Shown piece by piece: positions 26,806-35,111 of a stretch of DNA of 64,000 nt. Positions within the stretch are counted from its first letter, which is position 1, and every line of letters begins with the position of its first letter. This DNA is from an uncultured Roseovarius sp. (GTDB taxonomy: Bacteria; Pseudomonadota; Alphaproteobacteria; Rhodobacterales; Rhodobacteraceae): the NCBI GenBank assembly GCA_934501475.1, contig CAKSUL010000003.1, forward strand, positions 5,896 through 69,895, given 5' to 3'. The notes below the pieces were generated by a model that was not told the DNA's origin, did not search any database, and worked only from the letters and a program-made list of their open reading frames with translations. A program made the translations under genes and the position numbers.

Positions 26806-27789
26806 ATGCGCGACGTTTCACTGGACCGGATCGAGGAACTGAGCAAGGCCGCGCTGATGCGCCATGGCGCAGAGGGCTGGATCGCCGCCTCGGTCGCGCG
26901 GGCGGTGCGCGCGGCAGAAAGCGTCGGCAACAAGATCTGCGGCCTCTATTATCTGGAAAGCTACTGTCAGCAACTGCAATCGGGCCGGGTCAGCGGCACG
27001 GTCGAGCCCCGCGTCACCCGGCCGCGCCCCGGCACGGTGGTGGTGGATGCCGGGTTCGGCTTTGCGCAGGCGGCGTTCGAGCGCGCCTTGCCCGACGCGG
27101 TGCAGGCCGCGCAGGAAAACGGCATCGCCTCGCTCGCGGTCTGTCACGCGCATACCTGCACGTCGCTGGGCTATTTCACCGATCAGATCGCGCGCGCCGG
27201 GCTGATCGGGCTGGGCATGACCAACGCCACGCCCATTGTCGCCCCGCCGGGCGGCAGGACGCGGGTGATCGGGACCAATCCGATTGCCTTTGCCGTGCCC
27301 GATGGCAAGGGCGGTGTAGCGATGCAATTCGATCAATCCACCACCACCGTCGCCCTGGGCAAGATCACCATGGCCAAGGCCGCCGGTCAGAGCATCCCTG
27401 AAGGCTGGGCGCTGGACAGCAACGGCAACCCCACCACCGACCCAGAGGCGGCGATCGCCGGATCATTGGTCAGCATGGGGGGCTACAAGGGCTGGGGCTT
27501 TGGTCTGATGGCCGAATTGCTGAGCGCGGGCATGACCGGGGGGCTGGCCTCGGTCGATGTCAAGCCGCTCAAGGCACCGACGGGACAACCGCATGATCTG
27601 GGGCAGTATTACGTGCTGATTGATCCCGGCACATCGGACGCCTTCGGGGCGCGGCTGGCGCGGGTTTCGGAAATGGTGGCGCAGGATCCGGGCGCGCGGA
27701 TGCCGGGGCAGGGCAGGGCGGTGATCGATCCCGTGGCGCTGGATGACGCGGCATGGGCGCAGCTATGCGCATTGGCGGGGGACGCCTGA
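26806..27789 (+). CDS. Ldh-family (malate/L-lactate-type) NAD(P)-dependent dehydrogenase
   Basis: 327 residues of the type II malate/L-lactate dehydrogenase fold (YlbC/AllD/ComC family). The conserved block is VCHAHTCTSLGYFTDQIARAGLIGLGMTNAT with the catalytic His (usually in the form SxHxG; here HAHTC), then GTNPIAFAVP and MGGYKGWGFGLMAELLS. Members reduce 2-oxo acids or imino acids such as delta-1-piperideine-2-carboxylate. Substrate not predictable. It follows lolD by 11 bases, so it may be read from the same transcript, but no functional link is apparent. Its length is near the lower end for the family. Confidence 0.85.
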   Translation: MRDVSLDRIEELSKAALMRHGAEGWIAASVARAVRAAESVGNKICGLYYLESYCQQLQSGRVSGTVEPRVTRPRPGTVVVDAGFGFAQAAFERALPDAVQAAQENGIASLAVCHAHTCTSLGYFTDQIARAGLIGLGMTNATPIVAPPGGRTRVIGTNPIAFAVPDGKGGVAMQFDQSTTTVALGKITMAKAAGQSIPEGWALDSNGNPTTDPEAAIAGSLVSMGGYKGWGFGLMAELLSAGMTGGLASVDVKPLKAPTGQPHDLGQYYVLIDPGTSDAFGARLARVSEMVAQDPGARMPGQGRAVIDPVALDDAAWAQLCALAGDA

Positions 27790-27793
27790 AGCG

Positions 27794-28237
27794 TCAGACC
27801 TGCTGCGTGACAAACACCCCGGCGGCCATCAGTGCGATGCCGCTGGCGCGCGTCCAGGACAGCGCGTTGACCTGCGCGCCGAACAGCCCGAAATGATCAA
27901 TGGCCGCGGCGCTGACAAGTTGCCCCAGCAACACGAAGAACACCGCGTTGCCCACGCCGAATGCCGGCGCGATCCAGGTGATCGACAGCACATAAAAGGC
28001 GACGAACACACCGCCGAACAACAGGTGTTTCGGGGCGACGGACACGCCCATGATCGCGCGCGGATTGCCAAGCAGCGACACGGACAGCAAGATCAGCAGC
28101 GCCACGGCGAATAGGATCACCGCCGCCGCCACAGGTGAGCCCATCCGCGTGCCCAGTGCGGAATTGAGCGCGACCTGAATCGGGATGCCGATGCCCGCAA
28201 ACAGCATGGTCAGGGCAAAAACGCTGGTCTGGGACAT
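27794..28237 (-). CDS. Small DMT/YdcZ-like transporter (DUF606)
   Basis: 147 residues with five hydrophobic helices, from the ATG at 28237 (MSQTSVFALT). The phrases GIPIQVALNSALGTRMGSPVAAA and YVLSITWIAPAFGVGNAVFFVLLGQLVSAAAIDHFG are those of the DUF606/YdcZ branch of the drug-metabolite transporter superfamily, five-helix halves that act as dimers. Substrate unknown. It is convergent with the dehydrogenase gene, ending 4 bases after it, and diverges from the spike-like gene. Confidence 0.88.
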   Translation of the reverse strand: MSQTSVFALTMLFAGIGIPIQVALNSALGTRMGSPVAAAVILFAVALLILLSVSLLGNPRAIMGVSVAPKHLLFGGVFVAFYVLSITWIAPAFGVGNAVFFVLLGQLVSAAAIDHFGLFGAQVNALSWTRASGIALMAAGVFVTQQV

Positions 28238-28550
28238 GAGAAGACTCCGTCGCGAGGGGATGATCCGCTGGCTCGCGTCCGGTGGATGCGGGTCGCACGT
28301 GCCGGGTTTGATGGCGCGAATTGCGGGCAAAGGCAACTGCATTCGCCCCGGACGCACAAGCCGTGCCATGAGGCGGCTCATTTTTGCGGGTCCGCCACCC
28401 CCCACCGTCACGGTGGGGCGAGCATGCGTTAACACCCGATTGATAATTCCCTAGCCGACCGGGTCCGCCCGGTGTGGCGAAACCTGTGACTCCCGGCCCC
28501 GGTGCAAGGCGATGCAATTGCTGCCGGAGCGGGCATGGAAAGGGAATTGA
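28238..28550 (+). other. 313-base leader region of the spike-like gene
   Basis: It contains a perfect hairpin CCCCACCG-TCA-CGGTGGGG (28400-28418), a second stem ACCGGG-TCCG-CCCGGT near 28460-28475 and a small ATGAG-GCGG-CTCAT stem followed by Ts near 28368-28386. An AAGGGAATTGA segment precedes the next ATG. No coding frame. A long structured 5' leader is plausible, but I recognise no riboswitch class. Confidence 0.45.
28400..28418. repeat. Perfect 8-bp hairpin upstream of the spike-like gene
   Basis: CCCCACCG, loop TCA, CGGTGGGG. It is very stable as RNA, about 130 bases before the ATG at 28551. No T-run follows, so attenuation is speculative. Confidence 0.5.
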
Positions 28551-30842
28551 ATGAACAAGGCGATAACCGATGGTCTGGTGCTGATGCCGACCGCTTTTGC
28601 GCAGGGTCTGGATGTCTGGTCCAGCGGCGATGGCACGCCCGGCTCGGATACCTATGACGGTGCGGCCAATGCGGCCCTTGTGGTGGCGGATCAGGATTTT
28701 GGCGGTGCGCTGGAGATGCAAAAGACCCAGACCCTGCAAAAGCTGCGCTATATGGCGGAAACGCCGCTGTTGCCGGGCTGCTATCTGCGCATCACCGCGC
28801 GGATCAAGGCGATTTCGGGCAATTTGCCGACCGTGCGGATTGCCGGCTGGGCCGGCGGGGCGGGGGGCACGCATGTCACCGGCCTGACCGAGACCGGGCC
28901 TGCGGTCACCCTTCAGACCTATGGCGAGGTGGTCGAGGTGTCGGCCATTGTCGGCGCGGGCAACCGTGGCGGGGTCGATATGGTCTGGGGCGCGCAGCCG
29001 CTTTATGGGCATTTCGGGCTGGACCTGACCGGGACCAATGGCGGTATCGTGCGCGTGGACGATCTGGTGATCGAGGATATCACCGCGGCGTTCCTGCGCG
29101 ACATGATGGATTGGGTCGATGTGCGCGATTTCGGCGCGGTCGGCGATGGCGTCAGCGACGATCAGCAGGCGTTCGAGGCGGCGGATGCGGCGGCGGCGGG
29201 TCGCGATGTTCTGGTGCCCGCCGGCAATTACTACCTGGGCGACAGCGTGACCTTTCAGTCAAGCGTGCGCTTTGAGGGCATCGTCACCATGCCCGACGAC
29301 AAGGTGCTTTCGCTGACCCGCAACTATGACTATCCCAGTTATCTCGACGCGTTCGGCGATGAGGATCTGGCCTTTCGCAAGGCGTTTCAGGCGCTGCTGA
29401 ACAATGTCGGGCATGATTCACTGGATCTGAAGGGGCGGGTGATCACGCTGCGCGCGCCGGTCGACATGCAGGCGGCCGAAGGGACGATAACCAGCTATTC
29501 GCAGCGCCGCCTGATCAAGAACGGTCAGCTTTACGCCGCCACCACCTCCAACTGGGACACGGATGTGTTCACCTCGCAGGCGACCTATTCGCCTGGCGAC
29601 AGTCTGAAGCTGACCAATGTCGCCAATGTGGCCAATATCCCCATCGGTGCGCTGATCGAAGGCAATGGCGTGGGCCGCGAGGTCTATGTCAGCGCCAAGA
29701 ACATCGCCGCGCAGGAGTTGATCATCTCGCAGCAGCTCCATGACGCGGCGGGCACGCAGGTGTTCACCTTCCGGCGGTTCAAATACATGCTGGATTTCGG
29801 CGGTTTTGAAAAACTGTCGAAGTTTTCCCTGTCCAACATCGAATTCCAATGCGATGGCATGGCGAGCGGGGTCATGCTGCCCTCGACCGGCACCGGGTTT
29901 CATTTCCGCGACTGTTTCTTTACCGGCCCCAAGGATCGCGGGATTTCCAGCGCCTACAAGGGCGATCAGGGCATGATCGTGGACCGCTGTCAGTTCCTGT
30001 CCAACGAGGGGCCGATCCTCAGCGTGAACCGCACCACGATCGCCCTGAATGCCAATGCGAATGACGTGAAACTGCGCAACAACCGCGTGGTCAAGTTCCG
30101 CCATTTCGCGGTGCTGTGCGGTTCAAGCAACGTGATCACCGGCAACCACTGGTTCCAGGGCGACAACTCGAACGATGCCGGGCGCACCGCCGGGCTGGTG
30201 CTGAGCCGCTCGAACGCGCGCACCACGATCAACGCCAACTATATCGATAACTGCTTTATCGAATGGGGCAATGAGCATGACAGCGCGCCCGGGTTCTCAA
30301 GCGAGTTCTCGTTCAGCGCGCTCAACATCACCGACAACGTGTTTCTGGCCGGGAACGTGGCACCGTGGTTTACCTATCTGGTGGTCAAACCGTATGGTGC
30401 GGGGCATTATCTGAACGGGCTGACCGTCACCGGCAATTCGTTCCGCATCATCGACGATCCGATTGACCGGGTGGATATGGTCGATACGACATTCGCGGAT
30501 CTGGACTATAACAGGTTCAAGAATATCAACTTTTCCAACAACACCTTCAACAATGTCAATGTCTCGGTGGCCAGCCCGCTGGCGGTCGAGCATGTGCAAA
30601 ACACCCCCTCGGCGGATTGGACGGTGGATTTTGGCGACCGCCTGCCATTCGGGGCATGGGCGCAGACGGTGATGTCGGCGATTCCGGCGGGGCCGTTGAC
30701 GACCGGGTCGGGCAGTATCGTCTATGCCGCGCCGTTCTATCAGGCCAAGCAGGGTCCGGACCAGGATCAGATCCGCCTGCGCTGGCCCGACAACGTGAAG
30801 GGGGCGGTCACCATGGTGGTGCGGATCGACGACGTGGATTGA
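28551..30842 (+). CDS. Beta-helix spike-like protein (pectate-lyase/GH28-related fold)
   Basis: 763 residues, no signal peptide. Residues 1-185 form a jelly-roll-like region; WVDVRDFGAVGDGVSDDQQAF (near 188-208) is the entry motif of the pectate-lyase/GH28-related right-handed beta-helix seen in phage tailspikes. What follows is rich in Asn-turn repeats (SALNITDNVFLAGN, GLTVTGNSF, INFSNNTFNNVNVSV), each a helix rung. A last domain of about 90 residues ends in VRIDDVD. I associate near-identical layouts with roseobacter genomes, possibly as capsule-binding spikes of gene transfer agents (GhsB-like); that link is unconfirmed. No phage structural genes adjoin it. Confidence 0.75.
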   Translation: MNKAITDGLVLMPTAFAQGLDVWSSGDGTPGSDTYDGAANAALVVADQDFGGALEMQKTQTLQKLRYMAETPLLPGCYLRITARIKAISGNLPTVRIAGWAGGAGGTHVTGLTETGPAVTLQTYGEVVEVSAIVGAGNRGGVDMVWGAQPLYGHFGLDLTGTNGGIVRVDDLVIEDITAAFLRDMMDWVDVRDFGAVGDGVSDDQQAFEAADAAAAGRDVLVPAGNYYLGDSVTFQSSVRFEGIVTMPDDKVLSLTRNYDYPSYLDAFGDEDLAFRKAFQALLNNVGHDSLDLKGRVITLRAPVDMQAAEGTITSYSQRRLIKNGQLYAATTSNWDTDVFTSQATYSPGDSLKLTNVANVANIPIGALIEGNGVGREVYVSAKNIAAQELIISQQLHDAAGTQVFTFRRFKYMLDFGGFEKLSKFSLSNIEFQCDGMASGVMLPSTGTGFHFRDCFFTGPKDRGISSAYKGDQGMIVDRCQFLSNEGPILSVNRTTIALNANANDVKLRNNRVVKFRHFAVLCGSSNVITGNHWFQGDNSNDAGRTAGLVLSRSNARTTINANYIDNCFIEWGNEHDSAPGFSSEFSFSALNITDNVFLAGNVAPWFTYLVVKPYGAGHYLNGLTVTGNSFRIIDDPIDRVDMVDTTFADLDYNRFKNINFSNNTFNNVNVSVASPLAVEHVQNTPSADWTVDFGDRLPFGAWAQTVMSAIPAGPLTTGSGSIVYAAPFYQAKQGPDQDQIRLRWPDNVKGAVTMVVRIDDVD

Positions 30843-30846
30843 CCCC

Positions 30847-31500
30847 TCAAAATGAGCGCCACAGCCCCAGCTTGAGGCCATAGCGCGGCGCATTGATCAG
30901 CCCGGCCGTCACCCCCAGTTCCAGGTGGCGGCCGGGTTTTCGTTCAAACACGATGGATTGCACGACGCGCAGATAGTCGGGATTGCGCATCTCTCCGCCC
31001 TGTTGCAGTTGCAGTATCAGCTTGGTGCGCGCGCCGCTGTTGATGCCGATGGTGAAATCGGTGCTCAGGTCCATGCTGGCATCTTCGATCGAGAATCCGG
31101 CCTTGCCGTCGATGCTGAACCACCCGCTGCGCCCCAGCAGTTGCAGGCTCTGGCCCACGGAGACGCCGTGGCGATAGATCGGTTCACTGTCGATCACGCC
31201 CATCGAGAACTCCATCGACAGCCGCGTCTGCGGCCGCCCGATCACCCGCACCGGCATCACCGCAAAGGCCATCGCCTTGTGATAGCCGTTTTCATCCCCG
31301 CCCAGATCCAGACCCAGCGTCAGGTCGTCGCGCATGCCGTATTCCGCAAAGATCCCGGTATAGACCCGCGCCGCGCCGCTTTGTTCGGGGTCTTCGCCGG
31401 TGACATGCCATGAGATGAACCCGCTGCCCTTGTCGCGCAGCCACGGCCCGGCCTGGGCCGGCGTGGACAGCATGAGAAGGCACAGCAAGAGACGCATCAT
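30847..31500 (-). CDS. Outer-membrane beta-barrel candidate
   Basis: 217 residues. The ATG at 31500 follows AAGGA by about 10 bases and gives a signal peptide (RLLLCLLMLSTPAQA, then GPWLRDKGSGF). The mature chain alternates polar and hydrophobic residues in strands (GSGFISWHVTGEDP, YTGIFAEYGMRDDLTLGLDLGG, RPQTRLSMEFSMGV, FTIGINSGARTKLILQLQQGG) and ends in Phe (LGLWRSF), the usual C-terminal signal for outer-membrane assembly. No named family. It converges on the spike-like gene with only 4 bases between stops. Confidence 0.7.
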   Translation of the reverse strand: MMRLLLCLLMLSTPAQAGPWLRDKGSGFISWHVTGEDPEQSGAARVYTGIFAEYGMRDDLTLGLDLGGDENGYHKAMAFAVMPVRVIGRPQTRLSMEFSMGVIDSEPIYRHGVSVGQSLQLLGRSGWFSIDGKAGFSIEDASMDLSTDFTIGINSGARTKLILQLQQGGEMRNPDYLRVVQSIVFERKPGRHLELGVTAGLINAPRYGLKLGLWRSF

Positions 31501-31520
31501 TTTGCCAATTTCCTTAATAA

Positions 31521-31538
31521 TGGTAAACCAGTGGTTAA
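31521..31538. promoter_or_regulatory. Palindromic operator candidate in a divergent promoter
   Basis: TGGTAAACCAGTGGTTAA combines TGGT-AA-ACCA with AACCA-G-TGGTT. It lies in the AT-rich 112-base gap between the outer-membrane protein gene and the monooxygenase-fold gene, about 20 bases before the former's start. Confidence 0.4.
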
Positions 31539-31612
31539 TTTTTCTTTCTGATTTGCTGATTTGCGCGACGCTGCTAAGATGATGTGAATGCAGGGATGAA
31601 AGTGAGGATGCG

Positions 31613-31933
31613 ATGCCACATATTGCCCAGTCCAAGGACTATCAGACCGTCATCACCACCTTCGAGATGACGCCCGGCACCTGTCAGGACCTTCTGGACG
31701 AGTTGACCGAGGCCTATGAGGTCTTCATCTCGAAACAGCCGGGATTCATCGCCGCGGGCCTGCATGTGAACGATGCCCAGACCCGGGTCGCCAATTATTC
31801 CCAGTGGAAACGGCGCGAGGATTTTCAGGCGATGCTGCGCACGCAGGAAATGCGCACCCGCAACCGGCGCATTCACGCCCTGTGCAAGAGTTTCGAGCCG
31901 GTGATGTATGACGTCGTGCGCACTTTCGACTGA
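31613..31933 (+). CDS. Antibiotic biosynthesis monooxygenase (ABM)-fold protein
   Basis: 106 residues. The ferredoxin-like ABM fold is suggested by VITTFEMTPGTCQDLLDELTEAYEVFISKQPGFIAAGLHVND followed by RVANYSQWKRREDFQAMLR, where the W in SQWKR is the usual conserved aromatic. Such small dimers may act as cofactor-free monooxygenases on quinols or as haem-degrading proteins, but many have no assigned reaction. An FNR-like box overlaps its stop codon and belongs to the next gene. Confidence 0.8.
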   Translation: MPHIAQSKDYQTVITTFEMTPGTCQDLLDELTEAYEVFISKQPGFIAAGLHVNDAQTRVANYSQWKRREDFQAMLRTQEMRTRNRRIHALCKSFEPVMYDVVRTFD

Positions 31934-31943
31934 CCTGGATCAA
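31930..31943 (+). promoter_or_regulatory. FNR/FnrL-like box upstream of the universal stress protein
   Basis: CTGACCTGGATCAA matches the FnrL consensus TTGAY-N4-RTCAA in all but the first base. It is centred 72 bases before the usp start codon and overlaps the stop of the preceding gene. This predicts induction under low oxygen. Confidence 0.55.
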
Positions 31944-32008
31944 TGCGGTTGGGGTGGTTCTGGCGCAAGGTAGCGCTTTGACCCCCGAAGCCCTGACAGG
32001 AGACGACG

Positions 32009-32416
32009 ATGTATAAACATGTTCTGGTCCCGATTTCATTCGAGGAAGAGAGTTTTTCGGTGCGCGCATTGGACGCCGCGCAGGTTCTGGCGAACAAGGG
32101 CGCAGATATCACCCTGTTGCATGTGTTCGAAGCGATCCCGGCCCATGCCATGGGCTATCTGCCGGAGAACTACGCAACCGAACGGCGCGGCGCGATCCTG
32201 TCGGAACTCAAGCTGATGGCGTCGAAACTGCCCAATGCCGTGGCCAGGGTGGTGACCGGCCATGCCAGCCGCGCGATCCTGGATTTCGCCGCCGAGAACG
32301 GCGTTGACTGCATCGTGGTGGCCAGCAACCAGCCGGGGATGCAGGATCTGTTGCTGGGCTCGACCGCGGCCAGGGTGGTGCGCCATGCCAGATGCGCGGT
32401 GCATGTGCTGCGCTGA
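32009..32416 (+). CDS. Universal stress protein UspA family
   Basis: 135 residues, single Usp domain. It opens with KHVLVPISFEEES, has the LLHVFEAIP strand and closes with DLLLGSTAARVVRHARCAVHVLR, the nucleotide-binding end of the fold (G-x-T). The usual GSHRPG loop is changed to ASNQPG here, so ATP binding may be altered. Good ribosome site (ACAGGAGACGACG). Usp proteins protect against stasis and oxygen limitation; the FNR-like box at 31930-31943 supports oxygen control here. Confidence 0.92.
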   Translation: MYKHVLVPISFEEESFSVRALDAAQVLANKGADITLLHVFEAIPAHAMGYLPENYATERRGAILSELKLMASKLPNAVARVVTGHASRAILDFAAENGVDCIVVASNQPGMQDLLLGSTAARVVRHARCAVHVLR

Positions 32417-32444
32417 GGCGGGCGCGCGCTGACGGGCGGGGGCC

Positions 32445-33749
32445 TCAGACGCCCAACCGGTCGCGCAGCGCGAACCACGTCATCGCCAGCACCAATAGCG
32501 GCGTGCGCAGCCCGCCCCCCCCCGGAAAGCGCGGCGCAGGCACGCGCGCCATGGTGTCAAACCCGCTGGCCTCACCCATGATGGCCTGTGCCATCAATTG
32601 CCCGGCATGGGTCGCCGTGCCCACCCCGTGCCCCGAATAGCCCGACGCCGACAGCATGTTGGGTGCCAGCCGCGCCAGATAGGGCATCCGTTTGAGCGTG
32701 ATGCCCAATGTGCCGCCCCATGCGTAATCGATCCGGGTGTCGGCCAGATGCGGGAAGATCTCAAGCATCGGCTTGCGCACGGTCTTGATGATGTCCTTGG
32801 GAAACCGATAGCCATAGCTTTCGCCGCCGCCGAACAGCAGGCGCTTGTCATGGCTGAGGCGAAAGTAATTCACCACGAATTTCGTATCCGCCACCGCCAC
32901 GTCCCGTGCCAGAACCCGCTCTGCGGCGTCGCCCAGCGGTTCGGTCGCCACGATGAAATTGTTGATCGGCATCACGCGGGCCGCCACCTGCGGGTTCAGC
33001 CTGCCCAGATAGCCGTTGCAGGCCAGAATGACATGATCCGCCTCGACATGGCCATGGCCGGTCTGCACCACGGCGCGCGCGCCCGGTTTTATGTGATGCA
33101 CCAGTGAGCGCTCAAAAATCCGCACGCCGGCCTTGTGCGCCGCGCGCGCCAGCCCAAGCGCGTAGGCCAGCGGATGCAGATGCGCCGCCCCCATATCGAG
33201 AGTGCCGCCGTGATAGGCCGGTGAGGGGCAGAGCGCGGCAAATTCCCCGGCATCCATTTTCTGGATCTCACCATAGCCATATTGGGCCGCCAGATGATCG
33301 GCCTCGGCATGTTCCTCGGCCATTTCGCGGGCGGAAAAACAGGCATGGGCCACGCCGGGTTTGAGGTGGCACTCAATTTCATGCTTTGCGATCAGGGATT
33401 TGACCAATGCCTTGGCGTCTTCGGCCATGTCCCACAGCCGCGCCGCATCGTCGCGCCCCATCAGCCGCTCAAGCGCCGCCTGTCCCATGCGCTGCCCGCT
33501 GCCCAACTGGCCGCCATTGCGCCCCGAGGCACCGAATCCGACGCGATGCGCCTCGATCAGGACCACGTCCAGCCCCGCCTCGGCCAGGTGCAGCGCCGCC
33601 GAAAGGCCGGTATAGCCCGCGCCGATCACGCAGACATCCGCGCGCGCGCTGCCCTTGAGGGTGGGAAACGCCTCCAGGGGCCGCGCCGTGGCGGTATACC
33701 AGCTGTCTGGATAGGCCCCGGCGCGGTCATTGGCGTAAAGCAGATCCAT
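32445..33749 (-). CDS. puuB: FAD-dependent amine oxidase, gamma-glutamylputrescine oxidase-like
   Basis: 434 residues. The DAO fold begins with ADVCVIGAGYTGLSAALHLAEAGLDVVLIEA (FAD-binding GxGxxG) and then RVGFGASGRNGGQLGSGQRMG, typical of PuuB/OrdL oxidases; the C-terminus has YSGHGVGTATHAGQLMAQAI. It would oxidise gamma-glutamylputrescine to the aldehyde with release of ammonia and hydrogen peroxide. It is the last gene of a three-gene operon (amidotransferase, glutamine-synthetase-like, oxidase), with only 3 bases between it and the synthetase gene. The substrate could be another gamma-glutamyl amine. Confidence 0.88.
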   Translation of the reverse strand: MDLLYANDRAGAYPDSWYTATARPLEAFPTLKGSARADVCVIGAGYTGLSAALHLAEAGLDVVLIEAHRVGFGASGRNGGQLGSGQRMGQAALERLMGRDDAARLWDMAEDAKALVKSLIAKHEIECHLKPGVAHACFSAREMAEEHAEADHLAAQYGYGEIQKMDAGEFAALCPSPAYHGGTLDMGAAHLHPLAYALGLARAAHKAGVRIFERSLVHHIKPGARAVVQTGHGHVEADHVILACNGYLGRLNPQVAARVMPINNFIVATEPLGDAAERVLARDVAVADTKFVVNYFRLSHDKRLLFGGGESYGYRFPKDIIKTVRKPMLEIFPHLADTRIDYAWGGTLGITLKRMPYLARLAPNMLSASGYSGHGVGTATHAGQLMAQAIMGEASGFDTMARVPAPRFPGGGGLRTPLLVLAMTWFALRDRLGV

Positions 33750-33752
33750 GGA

Positions 33753-35111
33753 TCACACGTTCAGCAACAGATGCTCGCGCTCCCAGGGGGAAATAACCTG
33801 CAGGAATTCCTCGTATTCGGTGCGTTTCACGATCGAATAGACCCGCGCGAATTCAGTTCCCAGCATTTCGTGCAGTTGTGTCGCCTCATCGAACAGGTCC
33901 AGCGCGTCGCCCAGAACGCGCGGGATGTCACCGTCGCCCTCATAGGCGTCGCCCTTGAATTCGGGCGCGGGCATCTGCGCGGCCTCCAGCCCCAGCAATC
34001 CGCAGGCCAGACTGGCCGCGATCGCAAGGTAGGGGTTGCAATCCATCCCCGCCAGCCGGTTTTCCACCCGCCGCGATCCGGCCCCGGAGATCGGGATGCG
34101 GATGCCGGTGGTGCGGTTGTCGCGCGCCCATTCCAGGTTGATCGGCGCCGCGTGATCCTTGACATAGCGCCGATAGGAATTGACGTAGGGGGCCATCACC
34201 GCAATCGCGGCGGGCATGTGGTTTTGCAGCCCGGCGATGAAGTGATAGAAGGCGTCGGTTTCCGTGCCGTTCTTGCCGGCAAAGATGTTCTTGCCGGTCT
34301 TGCTGTTCAGGACCGAGTGGTGGATATGCATCGAGCTGCCCGGCTCGTCCTCGATCGGTTTGGCCATGAAGGTGGCAAAGCAATCATGGCGCAGCGCCGC
34401 CTCGCGGATCAGGCGCTTGAAATAGAACACCTCATCGGCCAGTTGGATCGGATCGCCATGCGCCAGGTTGATTTCCAACTGTCCGGCGCCGCCCTCCTGG
34501 GTGATGCCGTCGATCTCAAAGCCCTGCGCCTCGGCGAAATCATAGATGTCGTCGATCACCGGGCCGAATTCATCCACCGCCGTCATCGAATAGGCCTGCC
34601 GTGCGGCGGCGGGGCGTCCCGAGCGGCCCATCATCGGCTTGATCTCTTGCGCGGGGTCGATATTGCGCGCCACCAGGTAGAATTCCATCTCGGGTGCGAT
34701 CACCGGGGTCAGGCCGCGATCCGTATACAGCTTGACCACCCGGCGCAGCACGTTGCGCGGGCTGAACGGGATCGGCACACCTTCGCTGTCAAAGGCGTCA
34801 TGGATCACCTGCAGGGTCCAGTCGCCGGTCCAGGGCGCGGCGGTGGCGGTGCTCATGTCGGGGTAGAGAACCATGTCCTGTTCGATGAACCCGCCTTCGC
34901 CCGCCGCCTCGCCCCAGTCGCCGGTGATGGTCTGGAAAAAGATCGAATCGGGCAGGTGGAAATAATTCTGCTTGGCGAATTTGGTGGCCGGAACGGCCTT
35001 GCCGCGCGCAATGCCGGGCAGGTCCGAGATGATGCACTCGACCTCGTCCAGGCGTCTGCCTTCCAGATAGGCCTTCGCGGCCTCGGGCAGGTTTTTCATG
35101 ACATCGTCCAT
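33753..35111 (-). CDS. Glutamine synthetase-family gamma-glutamylpolyamine synthetase
   Basis: 452 residues. Glutamine-synthetase fold, with the metal/ATP motifs PEMEFYLVAR, GAGQLEINLAHGD, MAKPIEDEPGSSMHIHHS and NRTTGIRIP and the C-terminal NPYLAIAASLA. It lacks the tyrosine adenylylation loop context of GlnA and belongs to the GlnA4/PuuA-like group that joins glutamate to a polyamine amine using ATP. Start ATG shares one base with the stop of the amidotransferase gene (TGATG), so translation is coupled. A second synthetase lies just upstream at 35975-37291, so two specificities are likely. Confidence 0.9.
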   Translation of the reverse strand: MDDVMKNLPEAAKAYLEGRRLDEVECIISDLPGIARGKAVPATKFAKQNYFHLPDSIFFQTITGDWGEAAGEGGFIEQDMVLYPDMSTATAAPWTGDWTLQVIHDAFDSEGVPIPFSPRNVLRRVVKLYTDRGLTPVIAPEMEFYLVARNIDPAQEIKPMMGRSGRPAAARQAYSMTAVDEFGPVIDDIYDFAEAQGFEIDGITQEGGAGQLEINLAHGDPIQLADEVFYFKRLIREAALRHDCFATFMAKPIEDEPGSSMHIHHSVLNSKTGKNIFAGKNGTETDAFYHFIAGLQNHMPAAIAVMAPYVNSYRRYVKDHAAPINLEWARDNRTTGIRIPISGAGSRRVENRLAGMDCNPYLAIAASLACGLLGLEAAQMPAPEFKGDAYEGDGDIPRVLGDALDLFDEATQLHEMLGTEFARVYSIVKRTEYEEFLQVISPWEREHLLLNV

